A stretch of 64,000 nucleotides of DNA from Pseudomonas sp. (GCF_030683065.1 NZ_JAUXMX010000033.1:186001-250000), one strand, 5' to 3'; numbered from the stretch's first letter, positions 8,257-17,874 are shown. The notes: a model not told the origin generated them from the letters alone. Translations and numbers: made by a program.

Positions 8257-9369
8257 ATGACCTTGAGCGAACCCCTGAGCGCGATTCCGGCCGATCTGGT
8301 CGCGGCCTGCGATTACCAGCGCTATGCGCTGGCGCGCCTTGATGCCAATGCATTGGCCTACCTGCAAGGCGGCGCGGCGGATGAACTGACTTGCCAGGCC
8401 AATCTGGATACCTGGCGCGACTGGGCGATAGTGCCGCGCCTGCTGCGCGATCTGCGCGGTGGTCATACTCGCTGCACCTTGCTGGGCGATGAGTTGCAGC
8501 ACCCTATATTGCTGGCGCCGGTGGCCTACCAGCAGCTGTTTCACGCCGAGGGCGAGCTGGCCAGCACCCTGGCTGCCGGAGTGATGGGCGGCGCCGCGGT
8601 GCTCAGCTCGTTCGCTTCCACGGCGCTGGAAGATGTCGCTGAGGCGGCGACCGGGCCGCTGTGGTTCCAGTTGTACTGGCAGGGCGACGGGCCCGCGACC
8701 CTGGCGCTGGCGCAACGTGCCGAGGCAGCCGGCTATCGCGCTTTGGTGCTGACGGTGGATGCGCCGGTGTCGGGGCTGCGCAATCGCGAGCAGCGCGCGG
8801 CCTTTGCCCTGCCGGACGGCATAGCCGCGGTGAATATCGCCAAGCCTCCAGTTTTGCCTCAGCTGCCGCCCGGTGGCAGCGCGGTTTTCGACGGCATGCT
8901 GGCCATCGCGCCGACCTGGGACGATGTGCGCTGGCTGTGCCGGCATAGCCGTCTGCCCATTCTGCTCAAGGGCATTCTGCATCCTGGCGATGCGCGCCTG
9001 GCAATAGAGACGGGGGCGGCGGGTGTGATCGTCTCCAACCATGGTGGCCGGGTGCTGGATTCGCAGTGGCCGGCGCTCAACGCCTTGCCCGGCATCCGTG
9101 GCGAATTGGGCGCAGAGGCGCTGATTCTGCTGGATGGTGGCATTCGACGCGGTACCGATGTGTTCAAGGCCCTGGCGCTGGGCGCCGACGCCGTGCTGAT
9201 CGGCCGGCCCTATATCCATGCCCTGGCCACGGCTGGCGCGCTGGGCGTGGCGCATTTGCTCAAGCTGCTGCGCGAGGAGCTGGAGGTGGCCATGGCCTTG
9301 AGCGGCTGCCGCGAGCTGTCCAGTATTGGGCCGCAGGCGCTGCAATCGCTCAGGGGCAGCAATGAGTAG
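8257..9369 (+). CDS. FMN-dependent alpha-hydroxy-acid oxidase/dehydrogenase
   Basis: A 370-residue TIM-barrel flavoenzyme of the lactate/glycolate oxidase family. Visible residues are Y35 in YLQGGAADE, K238 in LLKGILHPGDA, and the catalytic base H262 in VSNHGGRVLDSQ; the phosphate-binding end reads DGGIRRGTDVFKAL and GADAVLIGRPY. It lacks an obvious membrane-anchoring insertion, so it may be a soluble oxidase; the 2-hydroxy-acid substrate cannot be read from sequence. It begins one base after the piuC stop and is evidently translated with it. An oxidase here is not part of the piu locus as I know it from P. aeruginosa. The TAG stop lies within the opening GTAGG of a palindromic repeat. Confidence 0.88.
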   Translation: MTLSEPLSAIPADLVAACDYQRYALARLDANALAYLQGGAADELTCQANLDTWRDWAIVPRLLRDLRGGHTRCTLLGDELQHPILLAPVAYQQLFHAEGELASTLAAGVMGGAAVLSSFASTALEDVAEAATGPLWFQLYWQGDGPATLALAQRAEAAGYRALVLTVDAPVSGLRNREQRAAFALPDGIAAVNIAKPPVLPQLPPGGSAVFDGMLAIAPTWDDVRWLCRHSRLPILLKGILHPGDARLAIETGAAGVIVSNHGGRVLDSQWPALNALPGIRGELGAEALILLDGGIRRGTDVFKALALGADAVLIGRPYIHALATAGALGVAHLLKLLREELEVAMALSGCRELSSIGPQALQSLRGSNE

Positions 9370-9411
9370 GGTGCGCTGTGCGCACCAGCACCCGCTGCAG
9401 GCGCACCCTAC
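9366..9411. repeat. Palindromic repeat, family A (inverted pair)
   Basis: GTAGGGTGCGCTGTGCGCACC, a short spacer, then GGCGCACCCTAC. It starts inside the stop codon of the oxidase gene and is a paired copy of the element at 326-350. It could fold as a large hairpin at the end of the piuA-piuC-oxidase transcript. Confidence 0.75.
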
Positions 9412-9502
9412 GATGGCCTCGGGCGCATGGATGCCACACCTTCTGGCGAGATAGTCGGGAAAGAACCTGTGTAAATGTGCGGTAAATCCATCGTTTTAGA
9501 AA

Positions 9503-9521
9503 GATAATGCAACTGCTTCTC
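9503..9521 (+). promoter_or_regulatory. Possible Fur box upstream of piuB-like gene
   Basis: GATAATGCAACTGCTTCTC matches the Fur consensus at about 13 of 19 positions with a perfect first half GATAATG. It lies about 60 bases before the GTG start, in a 212-base gap that otherwise holds only the palindromic repeat. It suggests that the reductase gene has its own iron-regulated promoter. Confidence 0.5.
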
Positions 9522-9581
9522 AAATAGAATCGCGCCGCAGTGACAACCGCGGTGGCCGTCACTCCTGTCAGGTAGCTCCTC

Positions 9582-12104
9582 GTGTTCAAGAAAATCCTTT
9601 TCCAGCTGCATTGGCTGCTCGGCATCAGCGCCGGTCTGGTGCTGGCGCTGATGGGCCTGACCGGCGCGGCCTATTCGTTTCAGGACGAATTGCTGCGTGC
9701 GCTCAATCCCGAGGTGCTGCAGGTCGAGGTGCGCGCCGGCGGCGTGCTGACACCTGACGTGCTGGTGCCGCGTATCGAGGCGGCCAGCCAGCAGCGCGTA
9801 GTACGCCTGAATGTGGAAGCGGATGTCGAACTCGCCGGGCGGGTAGGTTTCGCACCGGCCGCGGGCGAGCGCCGTGGTGGGTCGCGTTACTTCGATCCCT
9901 ACACCGGTGAGCTGCTGGGCGAGCCGCGTGGCCAGGGCTTTTTCGATCTGATGGTGGATTTACACCGCTCTCTTGCCATGGGCGAGTACGGCAAGCAGAT
10001 CACCGCTGCCAGCACCCTGGCGTTGGTCTTCTTCTGCCTCTCCGGCCTCTATCTGCGTTGGCCGCGCCAGGCCTTGAACTGGCGCGCCTGGCTAAGCCTG
10101 GACTGGGCCAAGCGTGGCCGTGCGTTCAACTGGGACTTGCACGCGGTGGCCGGCACCTGGTGCCTGGCGTTCTACCTGTGTGCGGCGCTGACCGGGCTGT
10201 ATTGGTCCTACGATTGGTACCGCGAAGGCCTGACTGGCCTGCTCACCAGCGAGCCCGCCGGTGAGCAGCGCAAGCGCGGCGACCGGCCAGCCGCCGGAGC
10301 CGTGCCAGCAGTGAACTACCCGGCACTCTGGGCCGGTCTGCAGCAAGCTGCCGGGCCGCAGTTGAGTGGCTACAGCTTGCGCCTGCCGGCCACGGTTGAG
10401 CAGCCGGTAACGGTGTTCTATATGCGTGACGACGCACCTCATGAGCGCGCGTTCAACCAGTTGGCGCTCGATCCGTTGAGCGGCGCGCCGGGCCGGCACA
10501 AGCGCTATGACCAGCAGGCGTTTGGCGATCAGCTGCTGACCAGCCTCTATGCCCTGCATGTGGGCAGCTACTTCGGCCTGCCCGGACGCATCCTGATGTT
10601 CCTGGCCAGCCTGGCGATGCCGCTGTTCGCCATCACCGGCTGGTTGCTCTACCTCGGCCGCCGGCGCAACAAGCGCGCGATGTTGCAGGCGCGTGGCGCT
10701 TTGCAGCCGAGCGCGGGGCAGGGCGATGGCTGGCTGATCGGCTTTGCCAGCCAGAGCGGCTTCGCCGAGCAGCTGGCCTGGCAAACCGCCGGGCAATTAC
10801 AGGCTGCGGGTTATGCCGTCAGGGTGGAATCGCTGGCGCGTCTTGATCGGCAGGCCTTGAGTGAGGCGCAGCACGCGCTGTTCGTGGTCAGCACCTTCGG
10901 CGACGGCGAGGCGCCGGACAGCGCCCGTGGCTTCGAGCGCCAGATACTCGCTCGAACGCTGGATCTACCGCACTTGCGTTACGCCATGCTCGCCCTGGGT
11001 GACCGCCAGTATCAGCACTTCTGCGGCTTTGCCCTGCGGGTACAGGATTGGCTCGGCCGGCAGGGCGCCCAGGCCTTGTTCGAGCCGGTGCAGGTGGATG
11101 CCGGCGACGCGCTGGCGCTGGCCGATTGGCAGCGCCAACTCAGTGAACTGACGGGCGCTCAGCCGCTGCACAAGGGCGAAACGCCCTACGGCCTGTGGAC
11201 GCTGACACGCCGAGAGCTGCTCAACCCCGGCAGCCAGGGCGCGCCGACCTATTTGCTGGGGCTGCGCGCCGAACGGCCGGCCGACTGGAGTGCCGGCGAT
11301 ATTCTTGAAGTGCTACCGCGCCAGGCCGTAAGCGTCATGCGGACCTGGATGCAGCGCTTCGGCCTGGATGGCCACCAGGCGGTCCATCTCGAGGGCATGC
11401 AGCAATCGTTACACCAGGCGCTGGCGACCCGGCAACTGCCGGACAGTTTCGCCCACCTGATCGGTTTGCAGCCCCAGGCCGTGGTGGATGCGCTGGTGCC
11501 GCTGGCAGCGCGCGAATACTCCATCGCTTCCTTGCCCAGCGACGGCGAGCTGCAGCTGATCGTGCGCCAGCAGCGGCATGCCGATGGCTCTCTGGGGCTG
11601 GGTTCCGGCTGGCTGACCGAAGGCGCGGCGCTGCAGGGGCAGTTGTTGGCGCGGGTACGGCGCAACAGCGCCTTTCATGCGCCTGAGGATGACCGGCCGC
11701 TGATTCTGATCGGTAATGGCACCGGTCTGGCCGGGCTGCGCAGCCTGCTCAAGGCGCGCATTGCTGCCGGTCACAGGCGCAACTGGCTGCTGTTCGGCGA
11801 GCGCAATGCGGCGCATGACTTCTATTGCCGGGATGAGCTGCAGGGGTGGCTGGCCTCCGGCGACTTGGCGCGCCTGGATCTGGCCTTCTCCCGCGACCAG
11901 GCGCACAAGGCCTATGTACAAGATCGCCTGGGCGAAGCCGCCGAGCTGCTGCGCGAATGGTTAGCCGATGGCGCGTCGATTTACGTCTGCGGCAGCCTCG
12001 AGGGCATGGCCGGCGGCGTCGACCGGGTGCTGCATGACGTGCTGGGTGAGGCCGCGGTCGGCGCGCTGGTCGAGCAGGGCCGCTATCGCCGGGATGTCTA
12101 TTGA
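9582..12104 (+). CDS. piuB: PepSY-flavodoxin-FNR fusion reductase (PiuB-like)
   Basis: An 840-residue inner-membrane reductase starting at GTG. Residues 1 to about 365 form a PepSY transmembrane module: helices near 10-30, 145-165, 190-210 and 335-360, with [14 protein letters not shown] on the periplasmic side. A flavodoxin domain starts at about 385 ([39 protein letters not shown]) and an FAD/NAD(P)H reductase domain occupies about 545-840 ([36 protein letters not shown]). Electrons probably run from NADPH through FAD and FMN to heme or ferric siderophore at the membrane. P. aeruginosa PA4513 next to piuA is the apparent counterpart. A possible Fur box precedes it. Confidence 0.88.
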   Translation: MFKKILFQLHWLLGISAGLVLALMGLTGAAYSFQDELLRALNPEVLQVEVRAGGVLTPDVLVPRIEAASQQRVVRLNVEADVELAGRVGFAPAAGERRGGSRYFDPYTGELLGEPRGQGFFDLMVDLHRSLAMGEYGKQITAASTLALVFFCLSGLYLRWPRQALNWRAWLSLDWAKRGRAFNWDLHAVAGTWCLAFYLCAALTGLYWSYDWYREGLTGLLTSEPAGEQRKRGDRPAAGAVPAVNYPALWAGLQQAAGPQLSGYSLRLPATVEQPVTVFYMRDDAPHERAFNQLALDPLSGAPGRHKRYDQQAFGDQLLTSLYALHVGSYFGLPGRILMFLASLAMPLFAITGWLLYLGRRRNKRAMLQARGALQPSAGQGDGWLIGFASQSGFAEQLAWQTAGQLQAAGYAVRVESLARLDRQALSEAQHALFVVSTFGDGEAPDSARGFERQILARTLDLPHLRYAMLALGDRQYQHFCGFALRVQDWLGRQGAQALFEPVQVDAGDALALADWQRQLSELTGAQPLHKGETPYGLWTLTRRELLNPGSQGAPTYLLGLRAERPADWSAGDILEVLPRQAVSVMRTWMQRFGLDGHQAVHLEGMQQSLHQALATRQLPDSFAHLIGLQPQAVVDALVPLAAREYSIASLPSDGELQLIVRQQRHADGSLGLGSGWLTEGAALQGQLLARVRRNSAFHAPEDDRPLILIGNGTGLAGLRSLLKARIAAGHRRNWLLFGERNAAHDFYCRDELQGWLASGDLARLDLAFSRDQAHKAYVQDRLGEAAELLREWLADGASIYVCGSLEGMAGGVDRVLHDVLGEAAVGALVEQGRYRRDVY

Positions 12105-12144
12105 GGCTTAGGTCTTATGTTGATGCGCAAGATCTGCGGCAACC

Positions 12145-12212
12145 TAGGGTGGATGGCGCTTTACCCATCCACTAATGACAAAGGTGGATGAAAAAGGCGT
12201 CATCCACCCTAC
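12145..12212. repeat. Palindromic repeat pair, TAGGGTGGATG family
   Basis: TAGGGTGGATGGCG...CCCATCCACT followed by AAGGTGGATG...GGCGTCATCCACCCTACA. Two inverted palindromes bounded by TAGGGTGG and CCACCCTA fill most of the gap between the piuB-like gene and pxpA. It probably folds at the 3' end of the reductase transcript. Confidence 0.7.
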
Positions 12213-12288
12213 ATGTCTCGATAGAGCGGCTTGCCCATAAACCAGGATCCACTGGTGCCGCTCTGGCTGTGGCTCTAAGCTTGTGCCC

Positions 12289-13035
12289 ATGAACAGACGA
12301 ATCCTGCTGAATTGCGACATGGGCGAGAGCTTCGGTGCCTGGAACATGGGCGACGATGCCTTGGCTATGCCCCTGGTCGATCAAGCCAACCTGGCCTGTG
12401 GCTTTCACGCCGCCGATCCGCTGACCATGCAGCGCACCGTCGCCCTGGCGGTGCGGTATGGGGTGAGTATCGGTGCGCATCCGGCTTATCCCGACCTGGT
12501 CGGCTTCGGCCGTCGGCATATGGCCTGCTCGCCGGAGGAGGTAACCGCCCAGGTGCTCTATCAGATCGGCGCGCTGGATGCCTTTTGCCGCGCGGCCGGC
12601 ACTCAATTGGCCTACGTCAAGCCGCATGGCGCCTTGTACAACGACCTGGTGCGTGACGATGCCCTGCTCGGGGCGGTGCTGGAGGCCTGCGCCAGCTACC
12701 GCAAGGGCTTGCCGCTGATGGTCCTGGCGCTGGTCGACAATCGCCGCGAGCTGGAGTTTGCCGATGCCGCCGACGTGCCGTTGATTTTCGAGGCCTTCGC
12801 TGACCGTGCCTACCTGACTGACGGCCAATTGGCGCCACGCCGCCTGGCCGATGCACTGCACCGCGATCCACAGCGGATTCTCGATCAGGCCTTGGCCATC
12901 GCCCAGGGTGAAGCCTTTGCCGATATCGATGGCAAACCGTTGCAGCTGTGTGCCGACAGCCTTTGCGTACACGGTGATAACCCCGAGTCGCTGGCCGTGC
13001 TGCGGCGCTTGCGGGCGCTGCTGGACGCCACCTGA
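12289..13035 (+). CDS. pxpA: 5-oxoprolinase subunit PxpA (LamB/YcsF family)
   Basis: A 248-residue protein of the usual LamB/YcsF length. The N terminus ILLNCDMGESFGAW is the family signature; GFHAADPLTM, IGAHPAYPDLVGFGRR and YVKPHGALYND follow. With PxpB and PxpC it forms an ATP-dependent 5-oxoprolinase that opens pyroglutamate to glutamate in the cytoplasm. The ATG at 12289 is chosen over a GTG two codons earlier; neither has a clear Shine-Dalgarno sequence. It overlaps pxpB by one base (TGATG). Confidence 0.92.
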   Translation: MNRRILLNCDMGESFGAWNMGDDALAMPLVDQANLACGFHAADPLTMQRTVALAVRYGVSIGAHPAYPDLVGFGRRHMACSPEEVTAQVLYQIGALDAFCRAAGTQLAYVKPHGALYNDLVRDDALLGAVLEACASYRKGLPLMVLALVDNRRELEFADAADVPLIFEAFADRAYLTDGQLAPRRLADALHRDPQRILDQALAIAQGEAFADIDGKPLQLCADSLCVHGDNPESLAVLRRLRALLDAT

Positions 13036-13709
13036 TGCGCTTCGAACCGGCCGGCGCCGAAGCGCTGTTGCTGGTGCTGGCCGAGCAGCCTGACGCGCAG
13101 TTACCGTTGCGTATCGCCCTGCTGGCCGAGCGCATCCGTGCCGAACTGGGACCGCTGCTGCGTGACCTGGTGCCGAGCTGGACCAGCCTGCTGCTGCACT
13201 ACGACCTGACCCGTACCGATCACCGGCAACTGGCCGAGCGCTTGAGCCCATTGCTGCCGCGCTGGCTCGCCGAGCCCTTGCCGGTCGAGAGCGGACGCCT
13301 GCATGAAATTCCGATCTGGTATGCCGGCGCCGACCTGGCCGAGGTGGCGCGTCTGTGCCGGCTAAATGTCGAGCAGGTGATCGAGCTGCACAGCGCCACC
13401 GAGTACCGGGTCGGCGCCATCGGTTTCGCTCCGGGCTTCGCCTACCTGGGCGGGTTGCCTGAACGGCTGGCTTTGCCGCGCCGCAGTACGCCACGCACGC
13501 GGGTGCCGGCTGGTAGCCTGGCCATCGCCGAGCGGCAGACGGCGGTCTATCCCCAGGCCTCGCCCGGTGGCTGGCACTTGCTTGGCTTGTGCCCCAGACG
13601 CCTGTTCGATGTTCAGGGTGAGCCGCCATGCCCGCTGGTGGTGGGCGACCGGGTGCGTTTCGTGGCGGTTAGCGAGCAGACTTTTCGTGCCGAAGGCGGG
13701 CCGTTATGA
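13035..13709 (+). CDS. pxpB: 5-oxoprolinase subunit PxpB (KipI family)
   Basis: A 224-residue KipI/carboxyltransferase-domain protein. The segment SATEYRVGAIGFAPGFAYLG (about 119-138), followed by LALPRRSTPRTRVPAGSLAI, is the conserved core of the family. It works with PxpC as the ATP-using half of 5-oxoprolinase; the Bacillus relative KipI is known as a kinase inhibitor, a role not implied here. It is translationally coupled to pxpA (TGATG) and to pxpC (ATGA overlap). Confidence 0.92.
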   Translation: MRFEPAGAEALLLVLAEQPDAQLPLRIALLAERIRAELGPLLRDLVPSWTSLLLHYDLTRTDHRQLAERLSPLLPRWLAEPLPVESGRLHEIPIWYAGADLAEVARLCRLNVEQVIELHSATEYRVGAIGFAPGFAYLGGLPERLALPRRSTPRTRVPAGSLAIAERQTAVYPQASPGGWHLLGLCPRRLFDVQGEPPCPLVVGDRVRFVAVSEQTFRAEGGPL

Positions 13710-14626
13710 GTGGGCTGCGGGTACTCACGCCAGGGCCGCTGAGCCTGTTGCAGGATGGCGGCCGGCATGGCTGGCAGCACCTTGGTGTGTCGCCAGCCGG
13801 GGCGCTGGATCTGCACGCCGCCGCCTGGGCCAATCGTCTGCTGGACAACCCCTGGGGCACGCCGTTGCTGGAGATCGCCCTGGGTTATCTCGAGCTGCAG
13901 AGCGAGCTGGATACCTGGCTGGCGCTGACCGGTGCGCAGGTCGCGGCGACAGTCGACGGCGCGCCGCTGCCACCCTGGTCGCGTTTTCCCCTGCGCGCCG
14001 GCCAGCGGCTCAAGCTGGGCTACGCCCGCAGCGGCCAGCGCGCTTATCTGGCGGTAGCCGGTGGCTTCCGTGCGGCGCCGCAACTCGGCAGCGTCAGCAC
14101 CCAGCAGCGTGAAGGCGTGGGCGGCTTGCAGGGCACGGGCGAGCCGTTGTGTGCTGGCGATCTGTTGCCTTGCCTGGCGGCGGATTTGCCCCGGGCGCTG
14201 AGCGTGCCCTGGCCCTATCAGCCGGACTACCGGGCACCGGTCTGCTTGCGGGTGATTGGTAGCGGCGATACGGCGGGCTTGGCGTCCGATCAGTTGCAGG
14301 CGTTCTTCGCGCGCAGCTGGCAGCTTAGTGCGCAGTCCGACCGCATGGGTGCACGCCTGCTCGGCGAGCCGCTGATTGCCCCCACGCAACAGTGGTCGCA
14401 AGGCGTCGGCCGCGGGGCGATCCAGTTGCCGCCCGACGGCCAGCCGATCATCCTTCAGGCCGACCACCAGACCATGGGCGGCTACCCGATCCTCGGCTGG
14501 CTGCACCCGCTCGACCAGGCCCGCCTGGCCCAGTGCCCGGCGCACCACGAGCTGCGTTTCAGCCCGGTCGGTATCGACCAGGCCCAGGCCGAGCTGCGCG
14601 CGTTTTATCGGTTCTTTGGGCGCTGA
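13706..14626 (+). CDS. pxpC: 5-oxoprolinase subunit PxpC (KipA family)
   Basis: A 306-residue biotin-dependent-carboxylase-like protein. The N terminus TPGPLSLLQDGGRHGWQHLG and SPAGALDLHAAAWAN are hallmarks of the KipA/PxpC family; SQGVGRGAIQLPPDGQPI and DHQTMGGYPILG close the fold. It completes the pxpABC set. Its start overlaps the pxpB stop by four bases (ATGA). No 5-oxoproline transporter is adjacent; the dpp genes downstream run in the opposite direction. Confidence 0.92.
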   Translation: MSGLRVLTPGPLSLLQDGGRHGWQHLGVSPAGALDLHAAAWANRLLDNPWGTPLLEIALGYLELQSELDTWLALTGAQVAATVDGAPLPPWSRFPLRAGQRLKLGYARSGQRAYLAVAGGFRAAPQLGSVSTQQREGVGGLQGTGEPLCAGDLLPCLAADLPRALSVPWPYQPDYRAPVCLRVIGSGDTAGLASDQLQAFFARSWQLSAQSDRMGARLLGEPLIAPTQQWSQGVGRGAIQLPPDGQPIILQADHQTMGGYPILGWLHPLDQARLAQCPAHHELRFSPVGIDQAQAELRAFYRFFGR

Positions 14627-14732
14627 TCCTGGTTCCGCCGCGAGCGTTTTTCGCGGGTATGGGGCTGGGCGTCGCCCCCGCTCCTAGGTAGGGGGCCAGT
14701 AACCCATCATTGCGGCGTACCTGCTGACACCC

Positions 14733-14833
14733 TGTTGGGTTACGCGGCGCCTCGAATCGGTGACTTGCTCGGCAATGCAGCCGCCGCTAACCCAACCTAC
14801 GACTGCAACGATCGCCAGCAAGCTGGCTCCTAC
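14733..14833. repeat. Palindromic repeats, TTGGGTTA pair plus family E
   Basis: TGTTGGGTTACGCGGCG (from 14733) and CCGCCGCTAACCCAACCTAC (to 14800) form an inverted pair; directly after it, GATCGCCAGCAAGCTGGCTCCTAC (14810-14833) is a single family E element also seen at 28147 and 57691. They fill the gap between the convergent pxpC and dppF genes and may serve as transcript ends for both. No gene is seen in 14627-14854. Confidence 0.7.
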
Positions 14834-14854
14834 GAGGGTGGCACCAGGCTCCTT

Positions 14855-15838
14855 TTAGCCGTTGATCCGCTCCGCATGGTGGCAAGCCACCTGGCGCGCA
14901 TCGAGCAGGCGCAGGTGCGGTTGTTCGACGCTGCAGCGCTCGGTGGCATACGGGCAACGCTGGTGAAAGGCGCAGCCGCTGGGCGGTGCCAGCGGGTTGG
15001 GCAGTTCGCCGACGATCCTGATCTTCGGCTTGCTCGGATCTGGGCGGATGGTCGGCGTCGCCGACAACAGCGCCTGGGTATAGGGGTGCAGCGGACGGCT
15101 GTAGATCAGCTGCTTGGCACCCATCTCGACCGGGCGGCCAAGGTACATCACCAGCACCTCGTCAGCGACATGACGCACCACCGATAGGTTGTGCGAGATG
15201 AACACGTAGGCGGTGTTGAACTGCTCCTGCAGGTCCATGAACAGGTTGAGCACCTGGGCCTGGATCGACACGTCCAGGGCCGAGGTCGGTTCGTCCGCTA
15301 CCAGCACCTTGGGCGTGAGCATCATCGCCCGGGCCAACGCGATGCGTTGGCGCTGGCCGCCGGAGAACATGTGAGGGTAACGCTGGTAGTGCTCGGGACG
15401 CAGGCCGACCTGCTGCATCATCGCCTGCACCCGCTCACGGCGTTCGAGGCGTGACAGCGGTGTGTTGATCAGCAGCGGTTCGGCCAGTTGGTCGCCGATC
15501 TTCTGCCGCGGGTTGAGCGAGGCGTAGGGGTTCTGAAACACCATCTGCACGTCGCGACGCAACTGCTGGCGCTGCGCCTTGTTGGCGCCGGCGACTTCCT
15601 GCCCGGCGATCTGCAGCGAGCCGGAGGAGGGCTGCTCGATCAGGGTCAGGGCGCGGGCCAGGGTCGACTTGCCGCAGCCAGATTCGCCGACCACTGCCAA
15701 CGTCTTGCCGGCCTGCAATTCGAAGGACACACCGTTCAGCGCCTGCACGATGGCGTGGGCCTTGAACAGACCGCGAGGCACGCTGTAGTGCCGGGTCAGC
15801 TCGCGGGCGCTGAGCACGCTGGTGGTGTCAGCCATCAT
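14855..15838 (-). CDS. dppF: Dipeptide ABC transporter ATPase DppF
   Basis: A 327-residue ATPase of the oligopeptide/dipeptide ABC family. Walker [15 protein letters not shown], signature [16 protein letters not shown], Walker [14 protein letters not shown] and the H-loop [11 protein letters not shown] are all present; the C terminus has the conserved cysteine-bearing tail ([15 protein letters not shown]). It energises import with DppD. AGGAGG lies 4 bases before the first ATG; that ATG overlaps the dppD stop as ATGA (15838-15835), and a second ATG follows at once. It is the last gene of the leftward dppABCDF operon. Confidence 0.92.
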   Translation of the reverse strand: MMADTTSVLSARELTRHYSVPRGLFKAHAIVQALNGVSFELQAGKTLAVVGESGCGKSTLARALTLIEQPSSGSLQIAGQEVAGANKAQRQQLRRDVQMVFQNPYASLNPRQKIGDQLAEPLLINTPLSRLERRERVQAMMQQVGLRPEHYQRYPHMFSGGQRQRIALARAMMLTPKVLVADEPTSALDVSIQAQVLNLFMDLQEQFNTAYVFISHNLSVVRHVADEVLVMYLGRPVEMGAKQLIYSRPLHPYTQALLSATPTIRPDPSKPKIRIVGELPNPLAPPSGCAFHQRCPYATERCSVEQPHLRLLDARQVACHHAERING

Positions 15839-16803
15839 GCGACCTCCTGATTCAAGGGATAGAAGCAGCGCACCGCGCCGTTAACCTGCGGCTCCAGCGT
15901 CGGGCGTTGCGCGTGGCAATGCTGCTGGACGTAAGGGCAGCGCGGCGCCAGCAGGCAACCCTGCGGGCGGTCGTAACGTCCCGGGACGATGCCGGGCAAG
16001 GTCGCCAGGCGCCGGGCGCCCAGGCTGTGTTCGGGAATCGCCTTGAGTAGCGCCTCGGTGTAAGGGTGCGCCGGCGCATCGAACAGCTGCGGCACGCTGC
16101 CGATTTCCACCGCCTGGCCGGCGTACATCACGCAGACCCGTTGCGCGGTTTCGGCGACCACGGCCAGATCGTGGGTGATCAACACCAGGCCCATGTCCTG
16201 CTCGCGTTGCAGGTCGAGCAGCAGCGCCATGATCTGCGCCTGGATGGTCACATCCAGCGCGGTGGTCGGTTCGTCGGCGATCAGCAGCTTGGGCTCGGCG
16301 GCGATTGCCATGGCGATCGCCACGCGCTGGCTCATGCCGCCGGAGAGCTGATGGGGGTAGGCGTCGAGGCGGCTTTCGGCGGCGGGGATTTCGACCCGTT
16401 CGAGCAGTTGCAGGGCGCGGCGGCGGGCATCCTTGGCGGACAGGTGGAGGTGCTGACGCAGCACTTCCTCGATCTGGAAACCCACGGTGTAGCTGGGGTT
16501 GAGGGCAGTCGCCGGGTCCTGGAAGATCATCGCCAAGTCCTTGCCGACAATACGCCGGCGCTGACGGCCCTTGAGGCGCAGCATGTCGGTGCCGTCGAAC
16601 TGCAGGCAGTCGGCGCTGACTACGCCGGGAGCATCGATCAGGCCCATCAGCGCCAGCATGGTCACCGACTTGCCGGAACCGGACTCGCCGACGATGGCCA
16701 GCACCTCGCCCTTGTCGACCGAGAGGTCGAGGCCATCGACCACCGGCACGGCATTGGCGTCACCGAAACGCACGCTGAGGTTCTTGATGTCGAGCAGCTT
16801 CAT
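15835..16803 (-). CDS. dppD: Dipeptide ABC transporter ATPase DppD
   Basis: A 322-residue ATPase. Walker [17 protein letters not shown], signature [15 protein letters not shown], Walker [14 protein letters not shown] and H-loop LITHDLAVV are visible, with the oligopeptide-transporter C-terminal extension containing [10 protein letters not shown] and further cysteines. It pairs with DppF beneath the DppB-DppC channel. A palindromic repeat pair fills the 141-base gap to dppC upstream, so its translation relies on its own start region. Confidence 0.92.
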   Translation of the reverse strand: MKLLDIKNLSVRFGDANAVPVVDGLDLSVDKGEVLAIVGESGSGKSVTMLALMGLIDAPGVVSADCLQFDGTDMLRLKGRQRRRIVGKDLAMIFQDPATALNPSYTVGFQIEEVLRQHLHLSAKDARRRALQLLERVEIPAAESRLDAYPHQLSGGMSQRVAIAMAIAAEPKLLIADEPTTALDVTIQAQIMALLLDLQREQDMGLVLITHDLAVVAETAQRVCVMYAGQAVEIGSVPQLFDAPAHPYTEALLKAIPEHSLGARRLATLPGIVPGRYDRPQGCLLAPRCPYVQQHCHAQRPTLEPQVNGAVRCFYPLNQEVA

Positions 16804-16820
16804 GGGCAGCTCTCCGCACC

Positions 16821-16916
16821 GTAGGATGGGTTGAGCAGAGCGATACCCATCATTGTCAGCCGATCATTTCGATGGGTATCGCTGCGCTCAACCTTGCGCG
16901 GCCCGACCCATCCTAC
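16821..16916. repeat. Palindromic repeat, family B (inverted pair)
   Basis: GTAGGATGGGTTGAGCAGAG...ACCCATC, then GATGGGTATCGCTGCGCTCA...GACCCATCCTAC. The halves are inverted and bounded by GTAGGATGGGT and ACCCATCCTAC. It occupies the gap between dppC and dppD inside the operon. A single copy is at 57736-57766. Confidence 0.8.
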
Positions 16917-16944
16917 AAAGACAGTCATGTTCATTCGGGCCTCC

Positions 16945-17850
16945 TCACACGGCATTCTTCAGTTTCGGGTCGAGCGCGTCGCGCAACCCGTCGCCCATCA
17001 GGTTGATTGCCAGCACGCTGAGCAAAATGGTCAGGCCGGGCAGGGTGACTACCCACCAGGCGCGTTCGATATAGTCGCGCGCCGAAGCCAGCATGGTGCC
17101 CCACTCGGGCGTTGGCGGTTGTACGCCGAGGCCGAGAAAACCCAGGGCGGCGGCGTCGAGAATCGCCGAGGAAAAGCTCAGGGTGGCCTGCACGATCAGT
17201 GGCGCCATGCAGTTGGGCAACACGGTGACGAACATCAGGCGCGGCAGGCTGGCACCGGCCAGGCGCGCGGCGGTGACGTAGTCGCGGTTCAGTTCGCCCA
17301 TCACCGCGGCGCGGGTCAGGCGCACATAGGACGGCAGCGAGACGATGGCGATGGCGAAGATGGTGTTGATCAGGCCAGGGCCGAGGATGGCGACGATGGC
17401 CACCGCCAGCAGCAACGACGGCAGCGCCAGCATGATGTCCATCAGGCGCATGATCGAGGGCCCGAGCAGGCGCGGAAAGAACCCGGCGATAAGCCCCAGC
17501 AGAATACCGGGGAGCAGCGCCAGCACCACCGAGGCCAGGCCGATCAGCAGCGACAGACGCGCACCAAAGATCAAGCGCGAGAGCAGGTCGCGGCCCAGTT
17601 CGTCGGTGCCCAGAAGGAACTGCCATTGGCCGCCTTCCAGCCAGGCCGGCGGGGTCAGCATGAATTCGCGAAATTGCTCGGTGGGATCGAACGGTGCCAG
17701 CCAGGGCGCGAATAGCGCACAGATCACCAGCACGATCATGAAGAACAGCCCGGCGACCGCGCCCTTGTTGTGGCTGAATGCCGCCCAGAACTCCTTGAGC
17801 GGCGAGGGATAGAGCAGGCTAGGGTCGAGTGGCGAGGTGGTGATCGTCAT
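16945..17850 (-). CDS. dppC: Dipeptide ABC transporter permease DppC
   Basis: A 301-residue inner-membrane permease. The start at 17850 follows AGGGG at 7 bases; the ATG six codons earlier lacks a site. A cytoplasmic N-terminal arm (SPLKEFWAAFSHNKG) precedes the first helix (about 32-53), then the periplasmic segment with FLLGTDELGRDLLSRLI, four to five helices, and the EAA-type loop around RLAGASLPRLMFVTVLPN. This is the standard OppC/DppC layout. Repeats flank the gene on both sides within the operon. Confidence 0.92.
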   Translation of the reverse strand: MTITTSPLDPSLLYPSPLKEFWAAFSHNKGAVAGLFFMIVLVICALFAPWLAPFDPTEQFREFMLTPPAWLEGGQWQFLLGTDELGRDLLSRLIFGARLSLLIGLASVVLALLPGILLGLIAGFFPRLLGPSIMRLMDIMLALPSLLLAVAIVAILGPGLINTIFAIAIVSLPSYVRLTRAAVMGELNRDYVTAARLAGASLPRLMFVTVLPNCMAPLIVQATLSFSSAILDAAALGFLGLGVQPPTPEWGTMLASARDYIERAWWVVTLPGLTILLSVLAINLMGDGLRDALDPKLKNAV

Positions 17851-17874
17851 GCACGTGCCCCTGAGCATAAGTAT

